Shown here in pieces: positions 22,658 through 34,174 of a stretch of 64,000 nt of DNA (within the stretch, counting starts at the first letter, position 1; every line of letters starts with the position of its first letter). Below the pieces are notes generated by a model. It did no database searches. It was not told the origin of the DNA and saw nothing but the letters and a program-made list of their open reading frames with translations. Source of the stretch: Anthoceros angustus (Eukaryota > Streptophyta > Anthocerotopsida > Anthocerotales > Anthocerotaceae). The position numbers were made by a program, and so were the translations under genes. Location of the stretch: contig VJWM01000182.1 in the NCBI GenBank assembly GCA_010909165.1, positions 372,001-436,000 of the forward strand. Reading direction: 5' to 3'.

Positions 22658-23887
22658 AGTGTGCCATATGGCCTCGCATTGTTCTTTTCCACGTGCATGA
22701 CATCCTTTGGCGCCATCACAAGGTGACGCCAATATGGGAGCACCCTAAACAGAGAAGACATCCGCCGAGTTCCAAAATTTCCTCACGGATCTCGGTGGCG
22801 CACCTTCTCTGCGTACCATATCCGCCACCACATCATCAAACGCGTTGGTCGGTGGGGATGGAGTTCCGCCCGTCCATCGTATCACCCATGTCTTCCACCG
22901 TCCGCTATCACCTTCGTAACCACCTCTGTTGCCAACATAAATCTGCTTTTTTAACTGATGAGAATAGCGGGAATCCAGGGCCAGCCAACAATCCACACAC
23001 GCACGGGTCCCTTTCACTTGCAATCCAGTCAGGGTGCCCAAGCCTGGGTAATCGGCAATGACGTTCAAAACCGCTGCTCGCACCCTGAAATGCCTCCTAG
23101 GATCGTTCACCGGTATTGAAAAGTCTTCCATGTCCACCCCTCTCCACAGCTCTTCCAGTTCTTCTACCAGGGGCGCCATATAAACATCAAAATTTTTGAC
23201 CATGCCCGGTCCTGGTACAATGAGAGGCATGATGACATGGGCGTCCTTTGTGCTAGCCCAGGGAGGCATGTTGTGAACGAATAGCATAACTGGCCATATG
23301 GACGTGTTGACAGACCTGTGACCAAAGGGGTTGAAGCCGTCTGTGCATAATGCCAACCTCAAGTTGCGAGGTTCATCCCCGAACCCTTCAACTGCATCAA
23401 ATACTCTCCATGTTGGGGTGTCTGCCATCATGGACATGTCCCCATTCTCGCTTTGCCTCCCGACGTACCAAGTCATCATTTGTGCTATTTCCGGCATTCT
23501 GAACATGCGTTTCAATCGCGTCTTTAGAGGAAAATGCCAGAGGACCTTGCGGGGAACAGCGTCTCACTCATCAAACCCTTCCTTGTGCCAAGCGCGCAAT
23601 CAGGGCAATGGACGCTCCCAGACTCACCCCCGAATAGAATACAATCTTTTCACAAGCATGGATTTTCACGTATCTTGGCCCAAACATGTGCAACATCGAC
23701 TTTGCCTCGTACATGTCCTTGACTTGTTTGGAATTGGATATCCACACTTAAGAGCTTTAAAAGTGTCACATGACGCCACTAATGTCATACATGGTTTGCC
23801 ACAGCGGCAACAACGATGGTGCTTAGCTTGCTTTCTTTCGATTGACTTCCTCTTCAATGTGGTATAACGGCTGCCGCAGACAAGCAC
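22658..23887 (-). pseudogene. TNP2 transposase relic, copy 2 (5' half only)
   Basis: A frame at 23515-22745 carries the transposase core with SIWPVMLFVHNMPPW and VDMEDFS, followed by the LTGLQVKGTRACVDC segment. N-terminal pieces are at 23887-23666 in another frame. It ends at the duplication junction, so the catalytic C-terminal half is absent. The longest frame is longer than in copy 1 because one frameshift there is absent here. Confidence 0.85.
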
Positions 23888-23954
23888 CTATCACGGACTC
23901 CATCCCCGCCACTGCAACATCCGTGGCTTCCAAAGAACTCGCCCACTGTGCACT

Positions 23955-25150
23955 TGTGCATATCATCACCTCCCGAACCCTCATCCATACTTTCGTCGTC
24001 GGAACTACTAGTTTGGTCGGTAAGATGGCCACCGGTTCCCTCGCCGACCCATCCGAGCCGTATCCGAATCCGTCTAGGGTGGGGAGACACCAAGACGCCG
24101 CTTCTTCTATGTCCGCCGTGGCTCGCCGACCGCAAAAAAAACCATATTAAAGCTAGAATTGGAGTGCATTTGCTGGCCATTGATGCGAGAGAACTCAACC
24201 GCGGTGCTCGGAGTGGCAGAGGGGCACTTGAAATGTGTTGAATACGAGCTGCGAGCTCTCGACACGGCGGGGACAATACATGTACACCGTGACCGCATTT
24301 CGTGGCATCCTCCCTGTGGTCGTGATCCGTAGTCACGGCAACCACAAAGACAAAGATAGGTGGTACATCCGCATAACGCCACCGCCCCCACCGTGTACTA
24401 TTATGACTTCATGACCCATAAACACGCACACACGTAGGAGCTGGAATTTGCTTGCGAAACCATGGACTAAGCACAAATGCATCACCGATTATGGAGATCC
24501 GTTGTCCGTGATGACACCAGCTCGGAGGGTAAGTCGTCCACGTGTACGCCGGGCATATCATCACCTCCCGGACCCTCGTCCATACTTTCGTCGTCGGAAC
24601 TACTAGTTTGGTCGGTAAGATGGCCATCGCTGGTTCCCCCGTCAGACCCAACTGAGCCCGTATTTGAATCCGTCTAGGGTGGGGAGACACCTGCAAGACT
24701 GCCGCTCTCTTCTATGTCCGCTCGTGGCTCGCCGAACTGCAAAAAAAACCATATTAAGGCTAGGATTGGAGTGCATTTGCTGGCCAGTGATGCGAGAGAA
24801 CTCACAGCGGGTGCACAGGCGGTGGCGCGGGCAGTGCACTCTTGAAATGTGTTGAATCGAGCTGCGAGCTCTCGACCTGTGGCGGCGGGGACAATACATG
24901 TACACCGCATCTGCATTTCGTGGCATCCTCCCCAGGGTCGTGATCTGGTAGTCACGGCAACCACAGCACAGCATAGGTGGTACATCCGTTTTGCGAACGC
25001 CACCGTCCCCACCGTGTACTATTATGACTTCATGACCCATAAACACAGACCACACGTAGGAGCTGGAATTTGCTTGCAGAAACCATGGACGGAAGCACAA
25101 ATGCATCACCTGATTATGGAGATCCCGTTGTCCGTGATGACACCAGCTCG
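23955..25150. repeat. Tandem repeat of about 595 bases, two copies (second unit set)
   Basis: Landmark TACTAGTTTGGTCGGTAAGA is at about 24008 and 24601. This is the downstream counterpart of the repeat at 21050-22240. Confidence 0.85.
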
Positions 25151-25886
25151 GAGGGTAAGTCGTCCGTCGATCGGGGGCAAAGCAGCTACGCCAAGACGAT
25201 GCACGCATCACACAGCAGCATCTGGGGCTGTGACAAGAACCTCGCGCCTCGGGACATCACCAATAGAATTTGCGCGACCCAGAAGCCACCACCGCCTTAT
25301 AATCCCAACTCATTGGGCGACAGGGAGCACGCTTGGTGGGTACGACACTGGATGCACGCAATGTTCCCGACCGTCGCTGCAAGCTAGCGGGAGTGGATGG
25401 CTGCCGGGCTCTATGTCATGCGCGTTAGCGGATTCCCAACGGGGCACGGAGCCTAAGCGTAGTGTAGGGGTGACATCTGCAATGGAAAGGGAGGATCTGC
25501 GCGCTGACGAGCTAGGTTAGACGAACCGAGTAGGAAATAGCAAGTGGACGGGAAGGTCATTAATGCCCTTGGGATCGGACCCCATACCACAACGACACGA
25601 GACAAAGTACGCCCGGCTGGCCGTCAGCGAAAGTAGTACCACAGTGATCGATCCAACACTCACCACCCATGGCCACATCTATGCGCGGAGAAACTAAAGA
25701 AGTGGCAAGCTTAACCTGGTGACAGAGCTAAGAATCGAGACAAGCGCTTGAAATTGCAGCAACAAAGGTGCCTCATTTCTTCTATGTACATTCATAGCCG
25801 TTGCTAGGTTGAGCTATGGCTTCACTGATGCTAATTGGTATGTTCAAACTGAGGAGAAAACGGTCGTAATGGGCAGGCGTCCATTC

Positions 25887-26072
25887 CCAACTTGGCTGAC
25901 ATGACGACTGAGGAGTTCATTGATAAAGCGCACAAGAAACTAGGCAGAGGAAGAGATGTAAGCATGCCAGCAGGCGATTGAGGAGAAAGTTTTCCCAACC
26001 ATCAGTGCTGCCGCTAGGGCCTTTAACATTCCCAGAAAAAGTGTGCATGAATGGGCCACGAGAATTGTGTAG
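25887..26072 (+). pseudogene. Psq/pogo-type helix-turn-helix fragment
   Basis: A short frame MTTEEFIDKAHKKLGRGRD is followed, after a one-base frame change, by ACQQAIEEKVFPTISAAARA and then FNIPRKSVHEWATRIV and a stop. The pattern (QAI, AAxxFNIPRxSVxxW) fits a Psq-like HTH, the DNA-binding part of pogo/Tigger transposases and proteins derived from them. No DDE domain follows, so this looks like a relic. It could be part of a gene whose other exons I did not find. Confidence 0.45.
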
Positions 26073-26452
26073 ACTTCGGCTGCGTTTGGCAACCTTCTAA
26101 TAGCCCACAGCTGTGGACGATACCGTCCGCCTCGCGCACGTTCCTCGCACAGACTCTACCAGGGGGGGGCACCGGAGCACCAGAGCGCAGGGCTGGAGGA
26201 ACCACTCCGAGGTTGGCTGTCCGTTTCATAATCGATCCGGGGTTCGTATTACCCACTACACCCCAGCGTCCGTATCACTCACCTGGTTACAACCGCGCGA
26301 TTTACGTTACGTCTCACTAGTACATTACCGTACAGGCCCGGTATGGTCGAACGTTTAAGGACTCGTTCTCGTCCCAATGTTCTCTTTCTCTCCCTTGTGA
26401 CTCCCTCGTCGTTCCCTTTTTTTCGTCCTCGTCCGCACCCAGAGGTGCCTGG

Positions 26453-26836
26453 TTGAAGTTGCGTGTCCCGATGTGTGTGGGTTGCAGCATCTCCGCGTTT
26501 GCGACCGCCAGTCCGACTGATGGTGACCCTAGCATTTCATATATGGATGAGGAGCAAGCACTCCAAGCAGTGGTGCTATCTCAGTGGATGGGCACGTCAC
26601 CTAGGGTTTTTCATTACGAAGAGATCGAGGGAGGCAGCCGTGTTGCAGATATCCTGCCCTTCCCTACCAGGGAGGAGCTTCTTGCTGCCAACTCTAAGAA
26701 GAGGAAGTCCTATGCACATTCACAACTTATAACAGCAAATGAGTGGATCACAGCGAAGGCAAGGAGGAAAGAGGAAAAGGTCCTCGGTTTGAGGAGAAAC
26801 AAGAGAGGAAGCAAGGTCGTATCCTGGAAAGATTGA
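26453..26836 (+). CDS. Hypothetical protein, possibly a relic
   Basis: An uninterrupted 127-codon frame whose C-terminal part is strongly basic (KARRKEEKVLGLRRNKRGSK). I do not recognise a domain. Two further basic frames overlap or follow at 26743-27133 in other phases, which suggests either a spliced gene or a frameshifted element. It lies just downstream of the Psq fragment and may belong to the same transposon. Codon use is not distinctive. Confidence 0.3.
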   Translation: MKLRVPMCVGCSISAFATASPTDGDPSISYMDEEQALQAVVLSQWMGTSPRVFHYEEIEGGSRVADILPFPTREELLAANSKKRKSYAHSQLITANEWITAKARRKEEKVLGLRRNKRGSKVVSWKD

Positions 26837-27133
26837 GAAAGAATTGGTTGCAGTGGAATGGAGAAACGAAAACCTGTGGCCAATTCCAAGCCGAGAAGAA
26901 ATTGGCTATCGCAAGATGGAAAGTTGAAGCGAGGAGGAGAGTTAGATGTTGTTATGGCCAACAGAGCTCCAACAAAATTGCAGGGAGCGAATATCTCTCC
27001 TAGAAAACCTGCAACCTTATGCCAAGCCATTAACCATATCAAAAGAGGAACAACGCCTTGCAAGACAAGCAAATCTGCAGCACATGAGGCTCTTGAAAGC
27101 GGCCAAGAAACTAACAAGCCTTGTAGCACTTGA

Positions 27134-28430
27134 TTGAGCTCAAGGTGACGGTGGTCAAGACCTACATGATGTGAGAGGAACATAGGATTTCATTAATCAC
27201 AGTGGAAAGACTGTTGCGCACCGGAGTGTGGAGCATTCGTTTCCATGTGAGAGCCCAAACACGAGACTAGCGACGGTCGGTGGCACTCAAGGTGTGGGCA
27301 AGTGGAGACAAATATCATTTCTTTGAAACCTCGTTTCATAATTATTTGATATATAATTTCAACGTTGAATTCTTACCACTAAACTACAAACAAACAAAGA
27401 AATTTAACAGCCATTACTCTTAATGCATAATAGTTTTTGGACAGACATTTTATGAGTTTGATAACAAATTCATTTGCAAAGTCCCGCATATATTAATATA
27501 TTTAGAAATAGCATTAACCGCTACGCCGCTAGTGTATGTCGGCAAACGGGAGTCTCGTGGCTGCATGTGTATCATGTTCGGAAAGTGACAAGTGAGCGGA
27601 AAAGGGGTGTAGACTGTAGAGTTCGGCATTTGAAATGATGGGAGGCCAGCTGTAACGGACAGACGGAGGCAGGGTGACGGGGCAGCGCTCGGCGGGGGTG
27701 CGACAAAAGCAACAGCAGTGGGAACAGGCAGGACCCGGGAGTTGGGGGCCGGGAGCTGGAGCCCTCAGCCCTGGCATGTGCGTGCCTTGCCGACGCCAGC
27801 CGCGCACCATACATTAAATCTCCGCCTCTTCTTCCACGCGCTTTCATCAGCCACTCGGCCTCACAGCCGGGCATCGCCCCCGGGACTTCCTCGGCTGCAC
27901 CGGCGCGCTCTCTGTGGATCCTGCTTGTGAGCGCTCTCGCCTCCCGCTTTGCTCGCATTCGTTTCTCGTTCTTGGTGGCCGGATCTGACTCCGCGTCTCG
28001 GTCGGCCGGATTGGCGTTCCTTTGCCATTTTATTTGCGACCGTTATACAATTCCGTGCTGCGCGGTGAACGTTTTCTTCAGTCTCTACACTTTGCGCGGT
28101 GGATTGGTTGGTGGAAGCTGACCTTCGCGTTATGCGATCTTGCAGGACAGTAGGAGGCCGTTTTGGAGGAACGAGCAGTTCAAGAATTCGGACTCAGCCA
28201 ACGTTGTGCAACAATGATGAACTCGTCCTCTCCTCCTCCACGTATGGTGCCCTATCCTTCCGGCTTGTGATTTGTTGCTCCAATTCGCGTTTCTCCACAT
28301 GCATTAGCACTCGTGCACCGTCGTTGCTCTTTGAGAAGCCAGATCTAGTCCACTTTGCTCAGGACATTTCTCCTTGCCATATTATCCGAGGCATGTTAGA
28401 CTTTGACGGCTGGTCGGCGTTTGCAGTGAG
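27134..28430. other. Gene-poor stretch before the hypothetical gene at 28437
   Basis: AT-rich sequence to about 27530, then GC-rich sequence with frames on both strands and no recognisable motif. The GC-rich half may hold the promoter and leader of the next gene. Confidence 0.4.
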
Positions 28431-28436
28431 TGTAAT

Positions 28437-29001
28437 GGCCGCGGAGGACACGACCGCCGATCCTTCTTCATCTCCGTCCGAATTTCATCTTATGGTGGAC
28501 ATGTCTCAGGATGACACGTCGAGCAAGCCTACGACAAGCTTTTGGTCGTCCTCTATCTCAGCTATTACCAGAGGTGGGCATGCCTTCGGGAATTCTCTTG
28601 GGACCTCAACTTTGCAAATGCTGGTGCTGATTGGTGTCAGGTTGACTCATCTCCAGTGGCGGAGAACGTTGAGGGGAGATTGGCCGGGTGGTTTGGCATG
28701 AATCAGTCCAAATTTCAGTGGGCGGTGGACGCATACATGCAAGAACGAGCTGTGGTAGGTTTCTGCAGCAAATTCTCCTTCACTTTTCACTCTCAAGCGG
28801 TGTGAGAAGGAGTAAGGAGCCATGTTTCAGTTGTAACTCTTGATATTCATTGTGAACAGGCTGCTGAAAGAAAGAAGCTGCAGAGCCAAACATCTGGAAA
28901 TGGTCGAATGTCTGCTGGCCGGGAGCAAGTGATGCAGGTGAGGTATCCGATCTTACTAAGTCAAGCTTCCAGTCTCTTTCTGTCACTCTACTCTGCATAG
29001 A
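28437..29001 (+). CDS. Hypothetical protein, two or more exons, apparent frame break
   Basis: The best-looking coding piece, about 28515-28756, reads YDKLLVVLYLSYYQRWACLR and ends MNQSKFQWAVDAYMQERAV at a good donor (GTAGGT). An in-phase exon from 28861 reads AAERKKLQSQTSGNGRM and runs to a stop at 29001, or splices on. Composition rich in Trp, Tyr and Phe looks like genuine protein. Upstream, the natural ATG frame (MAAEDTTADPSSSP from 28436) is out of phase by one base, and a TGA blocks the main frame near 28511. Either an intron, a frameshift or a sequence error lies around 28500-28515. I do not recognise the family. Confidence 0.4.
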
Positions 29002-31459
29002 GCTTAATCTTGTCCAAAGCCACCATCAGGCCACCCCGGCTTGAGGCCTGTACTTGCTCAGTGAGATCTTCTAACTTAGCACGTTCCTTGCTGTCTCAGA
29101 GAGGTGGTTTGCCTGTCTGATCTGAGAGGCTGGCAACGTATTCCAGACCAGGCCGGTTCTGTGATCATTAGGTTCATTATTTGAATAAGGGCTGCAAGAA
29201 CCAGGCTTCGCCTCTCTCCAAGCGAATTGGAAGTTTTCGTGGTACTCATTTTGAGTCTTTGGAGCTCCGGCTGTGGATTCAGACATAGTTGAACAAAATG
29301 GGAGAGCTTGTACATAGATTAAGCGGAACTCATCAGCTGCGAAACTTTGTATACTTCATAGTCAAGGACGGGAAAGTAGACTTTAAGGTCTCATATTATT
29401 TTTCAATATTATTTTTGATATTGGTATGAGATCACACTTCCGAATATCCTTAAACCGTATAGGTGATTAACTATTGCTATTGATAGGGGTTTAGTAAAAC
29501 TGCAAGACGGGGTTTAGGGTAATTGTAAGATCATGCTTACAAACACATCTCGGACTTGTGTGCGATAATGTTGAAAAAGGATGCGACATATTGAAAAAGG
29601 ATGAGTTGAAAAAAAACGACTATGTTAAAAAAGGATAGAGTTGACAGAAAAACTAATTTTGATACATTAGCATAATACAAACTCGTGTGGTGGATGGATA
29701 TCAACTTCCTGGTATGTATGTATGTGGTGAACAATGTCAACCTCATGAGTGCGAAAAGAATGGGGCCTAGCGATCCCCCCACATCATGAGGTTTCCTAAT
29801 CAACCACACAATTTTCGTAAGGAACATCTATTCGTTCCATCAATATATTATTTAATATAAAAACCTGATCACAGATAATTATCAACGACACAAATACAGA
29901 GTGACATATACTAGTTGTAGCTAAGACATGGACTATAAGCCAATCAACATATAACAAGGCTTTCATACGCTACATCCTTTCAAGATAACTACAACTAAAG
30001 TCTCTATGAAGTCAAAGATAGCTCCATCAATGCACACACAATGAGTTTTGCACGAAGAAGAGGTCTACAAGTTACGAAGTTTAGCTACATGAAATTATTC
30101 CACCAGTACCAATGAGCAAACAACCTCTTTGATTAGCTGCATATCAAAGGTAGACCAACTTCAAATGCCTCCTTGCTCAATAACTAACTTCGATAACAAC
30201 AAGACTCAATGCCACAAAAAATTTACCATCCTAAACCCTATATTTAAATAAAAGCCCCCTGGATCGGATACGAGCGTGTTAGGTTTGTGTGAACCCCAGT
30301 ACACGTATACTAAATGTAATGTAAGTTTCCTACGTTTTCTAAACTATAGACATATAAAAAAGGTTCAAACTCATCTACGTGAAGTTAAATTAAGCTCTTC
30401 AAAAATGCTAATTATCCTCCCTTCATGACTGACACGGTTGCTGGGAGTTCATTTGAACTTCATTGTTAAGCAACCCTCTGGACGGATCGCTACTGGGATA
30501 GGGTACCTCCCACCCTTGATTACTCTTACAGTGGCCCTCGATAGCCTGCCTCTATTTTAAAGCCCTGTGTAGCTGCCTGATGTATGATCTTTACTGCATC
30601 GCCCGCTAAAAAAGGGCTGATGTTGCTGTTGTTGTAAGGTTCTGAAGCCTTGTGAGGCTGCTGAACAATGTAAGATTTATGATCTTTATTGTCTTGCCAG
30701 CAAAAAAAAGGGCTGTTGTTGTGAGGTTCAAAATTCGGCGGCGCCACCTAAAATATGATCTTTGATGTCTCGCCCGCAAAAAAGGGGTGTTGTTGTAAAA
30801 TTCTGATCCTTTGGAGTCGTTTAAATTATATGGCATGCAAATACTCAATTACGTTCACCCAAAGAAAAAATGCTAGCTGAAAAATTTCAAAGAAAGAACT
30901 AAGAATCTAAACTTACCCAACAAATCTCTAATTCGAATATTAGTGACATGCCTGACCAACCCATAACCCTACATCCTAAGCCTCAAGGTGGGTAGCTGTT
31001 TGTGAGATGAAGGAGCTGAGAAACAAGCTTCATATCTATTGCATATTTTAAGAAAATATGTCATATAATCAATTTTGATATAAAATATATTGAAATTTAT
31101 ATTTTAACTTAATATGATTTATTATTGTTATTATAATTTAATTAATTATTTTTTATCTATTATTTTCTCATAGTGTGAATTGAATAAAAGCTGTTTAAAA
31201 GAAAGTAGAGTATTGCAACATAAAGCCTCTTCTTCAACTATACAAGCCTATTCACTTAGTTAACAATAATTATTATTACTGATATCACTTATATTTATTT
31301 TTTACTCTACTTTTCAATTCAGTCTCACCGGATCTTATGAAAAATGGTTAATGTGGTGTTTGAAAAGAAAGGAGAAGCAAATGAAATTTGGTATTGAAAA
31401 GCTTATAAAAATTCTCACTATTACGGCATGTTTGAAGCTAAGTGCTTCGGGTCACAACT
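29002..31459. other. AT-rich gene-free region with dispersed repeat
   Basis: No coding signal. A dispersed repeat occupies about 30420-30800 (listed separately). The end near 31440 would be the promoter or leader of the SPEF1-like gene. Confidence 0.5.
30420..30800 (-). repeat. Dispersed repeat shared with 49070-49640
   Basis: Read on the minus strand, this segment matches the 49.1-49.6 kb region. Shared points are TGGGAGGTACnnnATCCC, GAGGGTTGCTTAAC (with variants), AATGAACTC, and CCTTTTTTGCGGGC followed by AAAGATCATAT. Within it, the unit around GGGCTG-TTGTTGT recurs about every 60-100 bases. It is probably an old transposon family; I cannot name it. Confidence 0.6.
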
Positions 31460-33203
31460 ATGGATGTTGCAGCAGATGAGCTTCCTCATCTTTATTCTTG
31501 GGTTTGTATTTTCTTAATACTTTTCATTATATCAAATACAAAATAATGTCGGGTACATAGTTACATGTGTGTATTTATTAGAATAGCTAACATTCTAAAT
31601 GCATGATATTTGAAAGGGCTTTTTCCTATTTAGTGTCAAGGATATTATCTTTTAAAAAAACTGGTGAGCTAAAAAGGAAGTTATAGTATTTAAGTGTATA
31701 ATGAAGGACTTTGATATGTGCAGATTGATAGCATACCGTTGTCACGGCCAAAACGTAACATAGCTCGAGACTTCAGTGATGGAGGTAAAGCCTTGGTCTT
31801 TGATTTAATCTAATATGGGCTCTAACTTTGTCTTTAATCTAGTCTTTAAACTTTGTCTTAAGTTTTTGAAGAGTTTGCAATAGGTTTAAAACATTATGCT
31901 AACATGTGAGACAATTTTCATTTACCTAAAGAAAAACTATGTCTATTGAATGTATGTGGATGCAGTTCTTGCTGCAGAGGTTGTGGCACATTATTGCCCT
32001 CGCTTAGTAGATATCCACAATTATAGTGCGGTGAATGGGTTGGCTCAGAAGATATACAATTGGAGCACATTGAATCGTACTAATGTCTTGACCTAATTTA
32101 TTTATGATATCAATTTTGGTTTATTATTTCTTTCAACTATGATATCATCGATATAATAGTCTCGTGTTTAATGGAGCAGTAAAAGTGCTGAAACGGTTGC
32201 ATATTTCTCTATCCAAAGAGGAGGTAGAAGGTGTTGCAAATTGTGATCCTGGGGTAATAGAAAGGATTTTAAAGCTTCTAAAATTTAAGGTACTATTTCT
32301 GAATTATTTATTTGGATACAAAATATTGCAAACTTAGAGTCCACCCTCTTATAAGAACATAAACTTTGTATATTCTAGATAGCTAAATACAATCCTAAAG
32401 ATCATAAGGATGAAGAATTTTGTAATGGTAACGGCAATGGTCATCATAGCAATGGCAATGGCAATAGTAACGGCACCAACGGGAATGGACATTGTAAGTT
32501 TGATTTATCCTTGAATGTACCTACACAAAAGTATTAAAACTTATTTGTAAATTTTTTACAAATGAGAATACGTAGATACATATCACTTTTATCTATTCTG
32601 TAAAATATTGATATTATTATATATATATTAAAAATTCTAATACTATTAAAATATTCAAATACTTATTTATATTTAATATTTATTTAGTAATTTAATGTAG
32701 GTTATTCGCCAAGAAAATGCTCACCTACAAAGCAGTAAGTACCACATGAGAGCCTTCTCGGTAATATATTAATATATTAATACATTGGAGGAAAAAATAA
32801 TACCCATATTTCTTGACAATGCAGACGGTTATCATCCGAGTCTAATTGTTCTCTGGTGAGTCTCTAATTTCTCTCATGTGAACTACCAAACGTGTTTATA
32901 GCTCGGTGATTTGGCTTCCTGGTTTTGACATGAAGCCTTTTCGCAGAATGGTCATCGGGCAAGCGGGGATGACATCGGATATGATAAGGACAGTACCGTC
33001 CGAGAACTACGAGAAACGATCGAGGTAATAACAATTCATTGCATGTTTGAGGGCAAAGTGATTACGGGCACCTGGTTTTTGACATCCTTCTCACACAGCT
33101 CTTGGAGGCTAAGGTTATGAAGCTGGAACAGCTAGTACGCCTAAAGGAGCACAAGATTCAAGTCCTCAGTGGCAAGTCAAGGAATGGGAATGGGCGTCCC
33201 TGA
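31460..33203 (+). CDS. SPEF1/CLAMP-like calponin-homology protein (ciliary microtubule binder)
   Basis: Nine exons (31460-31501, 31724-31784, 31966-32076, 32180-32289, 32379-32493, 32701-32734, 32825-32855, 32947-33024, 33099-33203) give 228 residues, close to animal SPEF1 (about 236). Residues 8-110 form the CH-like domain, with LYSWIDSIPLSRPKRNIARD, FSDGVLAAEVV, HNYSAVNGLAQK and KVLKRLHISL. An Asn/Gly-rich linker follows (about 125-150). The C-terminus (about 185-215) is a predicted coiled coil with RELRETIE and KVMKLEQLVRLKEHKIQ. That order (CH domain, variable linker, short coil) is the SPEF1/CLAMP signature. Animal SPEF1 binds and bundles microtubules of the ciliary central pair. In plants the natural place is the axoneme of swimming sperm, so male-gamete expression is expected (inference). 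One splice site, at 32076/32180, is a little atypical but keeps frame. Confidence 0.92.
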
Positions 33204-33732
33204 AAACGGAAGAGCCCTGCTTCTGGAGGCTCCAGATATCGTGTATATGTGCTTCACAACGGCTCACCAATGGAACAACGGATTGCTCCGCAGGAAACGT
33301 ATCTGATCGTGCACTGTAAAGAGGGACGAAGAACAGGAGGTAATACGGAGGCCAGACCCCAAGCCTCTACATATTCTTGGAGTAGTTGCTCAGCTATGAG
33401 GAAGCTGCCCGGATTTCTTGGTGGCAGAAGGATAAGGTCCTGTAAGGGACCAACACCCATCTACTTTCTCCGCAGAATCCGACAACATCAAGGAGTAAAT
33501 AAGCTGCTACAAACGGAGCCCGGAGCTGAAAGGATATAGGTGCAATGGAGGGCTTTGCAAAGGAGAAATCCAGGCCACGTAAACGTCAACCAACGTCCGC
33601 GTGCCCTTCACACTTTCGTACTGCTCATAGTTTACAACATTGACATCTTACTAACATTGATACGCGACGGCTTAACATTGGCACAAAAAGAACAGAGCCT
33701 CTTCATGCGCCGAGTGCAGAGGCAACGCACAA
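33204..33732. other. Intergenic region between convergent SPEF1 and ATX1 genes
   Basis: Two convergent 3' ends share this stretch. The open frame at 33249-33539 has no recognised motif and is probably 3' untranslated sequence. Confidence 0.5.
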
Positions 33733-34174
33733 TCATGCCTTCACGGCTTCCTTCGGAGCCTCTTCCACTGGCTCAGGCAGCTGCGGCCAAAGCTCAGTCG
33801 GCTTGCCTGTCTTGGAAACCTTGTCTAGCACAACATCCGGGGTGACATTTCCTTTCACAGTGACCTTCTGCTCCTTTAGGTCAATGTCAAATGTTTCCAC
33901 ACCTGCGGTGTAAGCACATGGAATTGCTCAGCTCGTGCGGGCTGCAATCTGCTGCTTGAGACGGCAGAAGGCCTTACCTTCAAGCTTGGACAGAACTCGC
34001 TTCACTGCACCGACGCATCCCTGGCAGGACATCCCGACCTTCAACACTACAGTCTGCAGACGCGGAAAGGGGGGTTGAATGTAAGGCCTACAGCCAGCAC
34101 AAATGCATCTCCACCCTCCACAATTGCACAATCCAGCATCAAATGATAGGTCACTTGCAACACACCTCTGCCAT
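33733..34174 (-). CDS. ATX1: ATX1-type copper metallochaperone
   Basis: Three exons (34174-34166, 34053-33978, 33902-33733) give 84 residues. The protein is one heavy-metal-associated (HMA) domain with the copper-binding loop MSCQGC (residues 11-16), the conserved Gly and Lys of this fold ([11 protein letters not shown]), and a short acidic, Pro-rich tail. It delivers Cu(I) in the cytosol to P-type ATPases of the secretory pathway (family knowledge). The first coding exon is only nine bases (Met-Ala-Glu); it restores the usual [13 protein letters not shown] start and sits before a clear donor. Length and tail fit plant ATX1/CCH proteins, nearer to ATX1 because the long CCH extension is lacking. 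Confidence 0.93.

Larger units (their letters stand above)
19737..25617. repeat. Tandem duplication of about 2.9 kb within the CACTA relic
   Basis: Bases 19737-22657 and 22658-25617 are two direct copies, joined near AAAGTGTGCCATATGGCCTC (19737 and 22655). Both begin inside the transposase core and run through its N-terminus into upstream sequence, ending near GAGACAAAGTACGCCC. The copies differ by many short indels. Confidence 0.88.

Noticed and set aside
17100-25700. CACTA terminal inverted repeats
   Set aside because: I looked for CACTA-type ends flanking the TNP2 relic but found no convincing pair, so element borders are left open.
33249-33539. 96-codon frame after SPEF1
   Set aside because: Lies directly downstream of the SPEF1 stop and has no recognisable domain; more likely 3' untranslated sequence.
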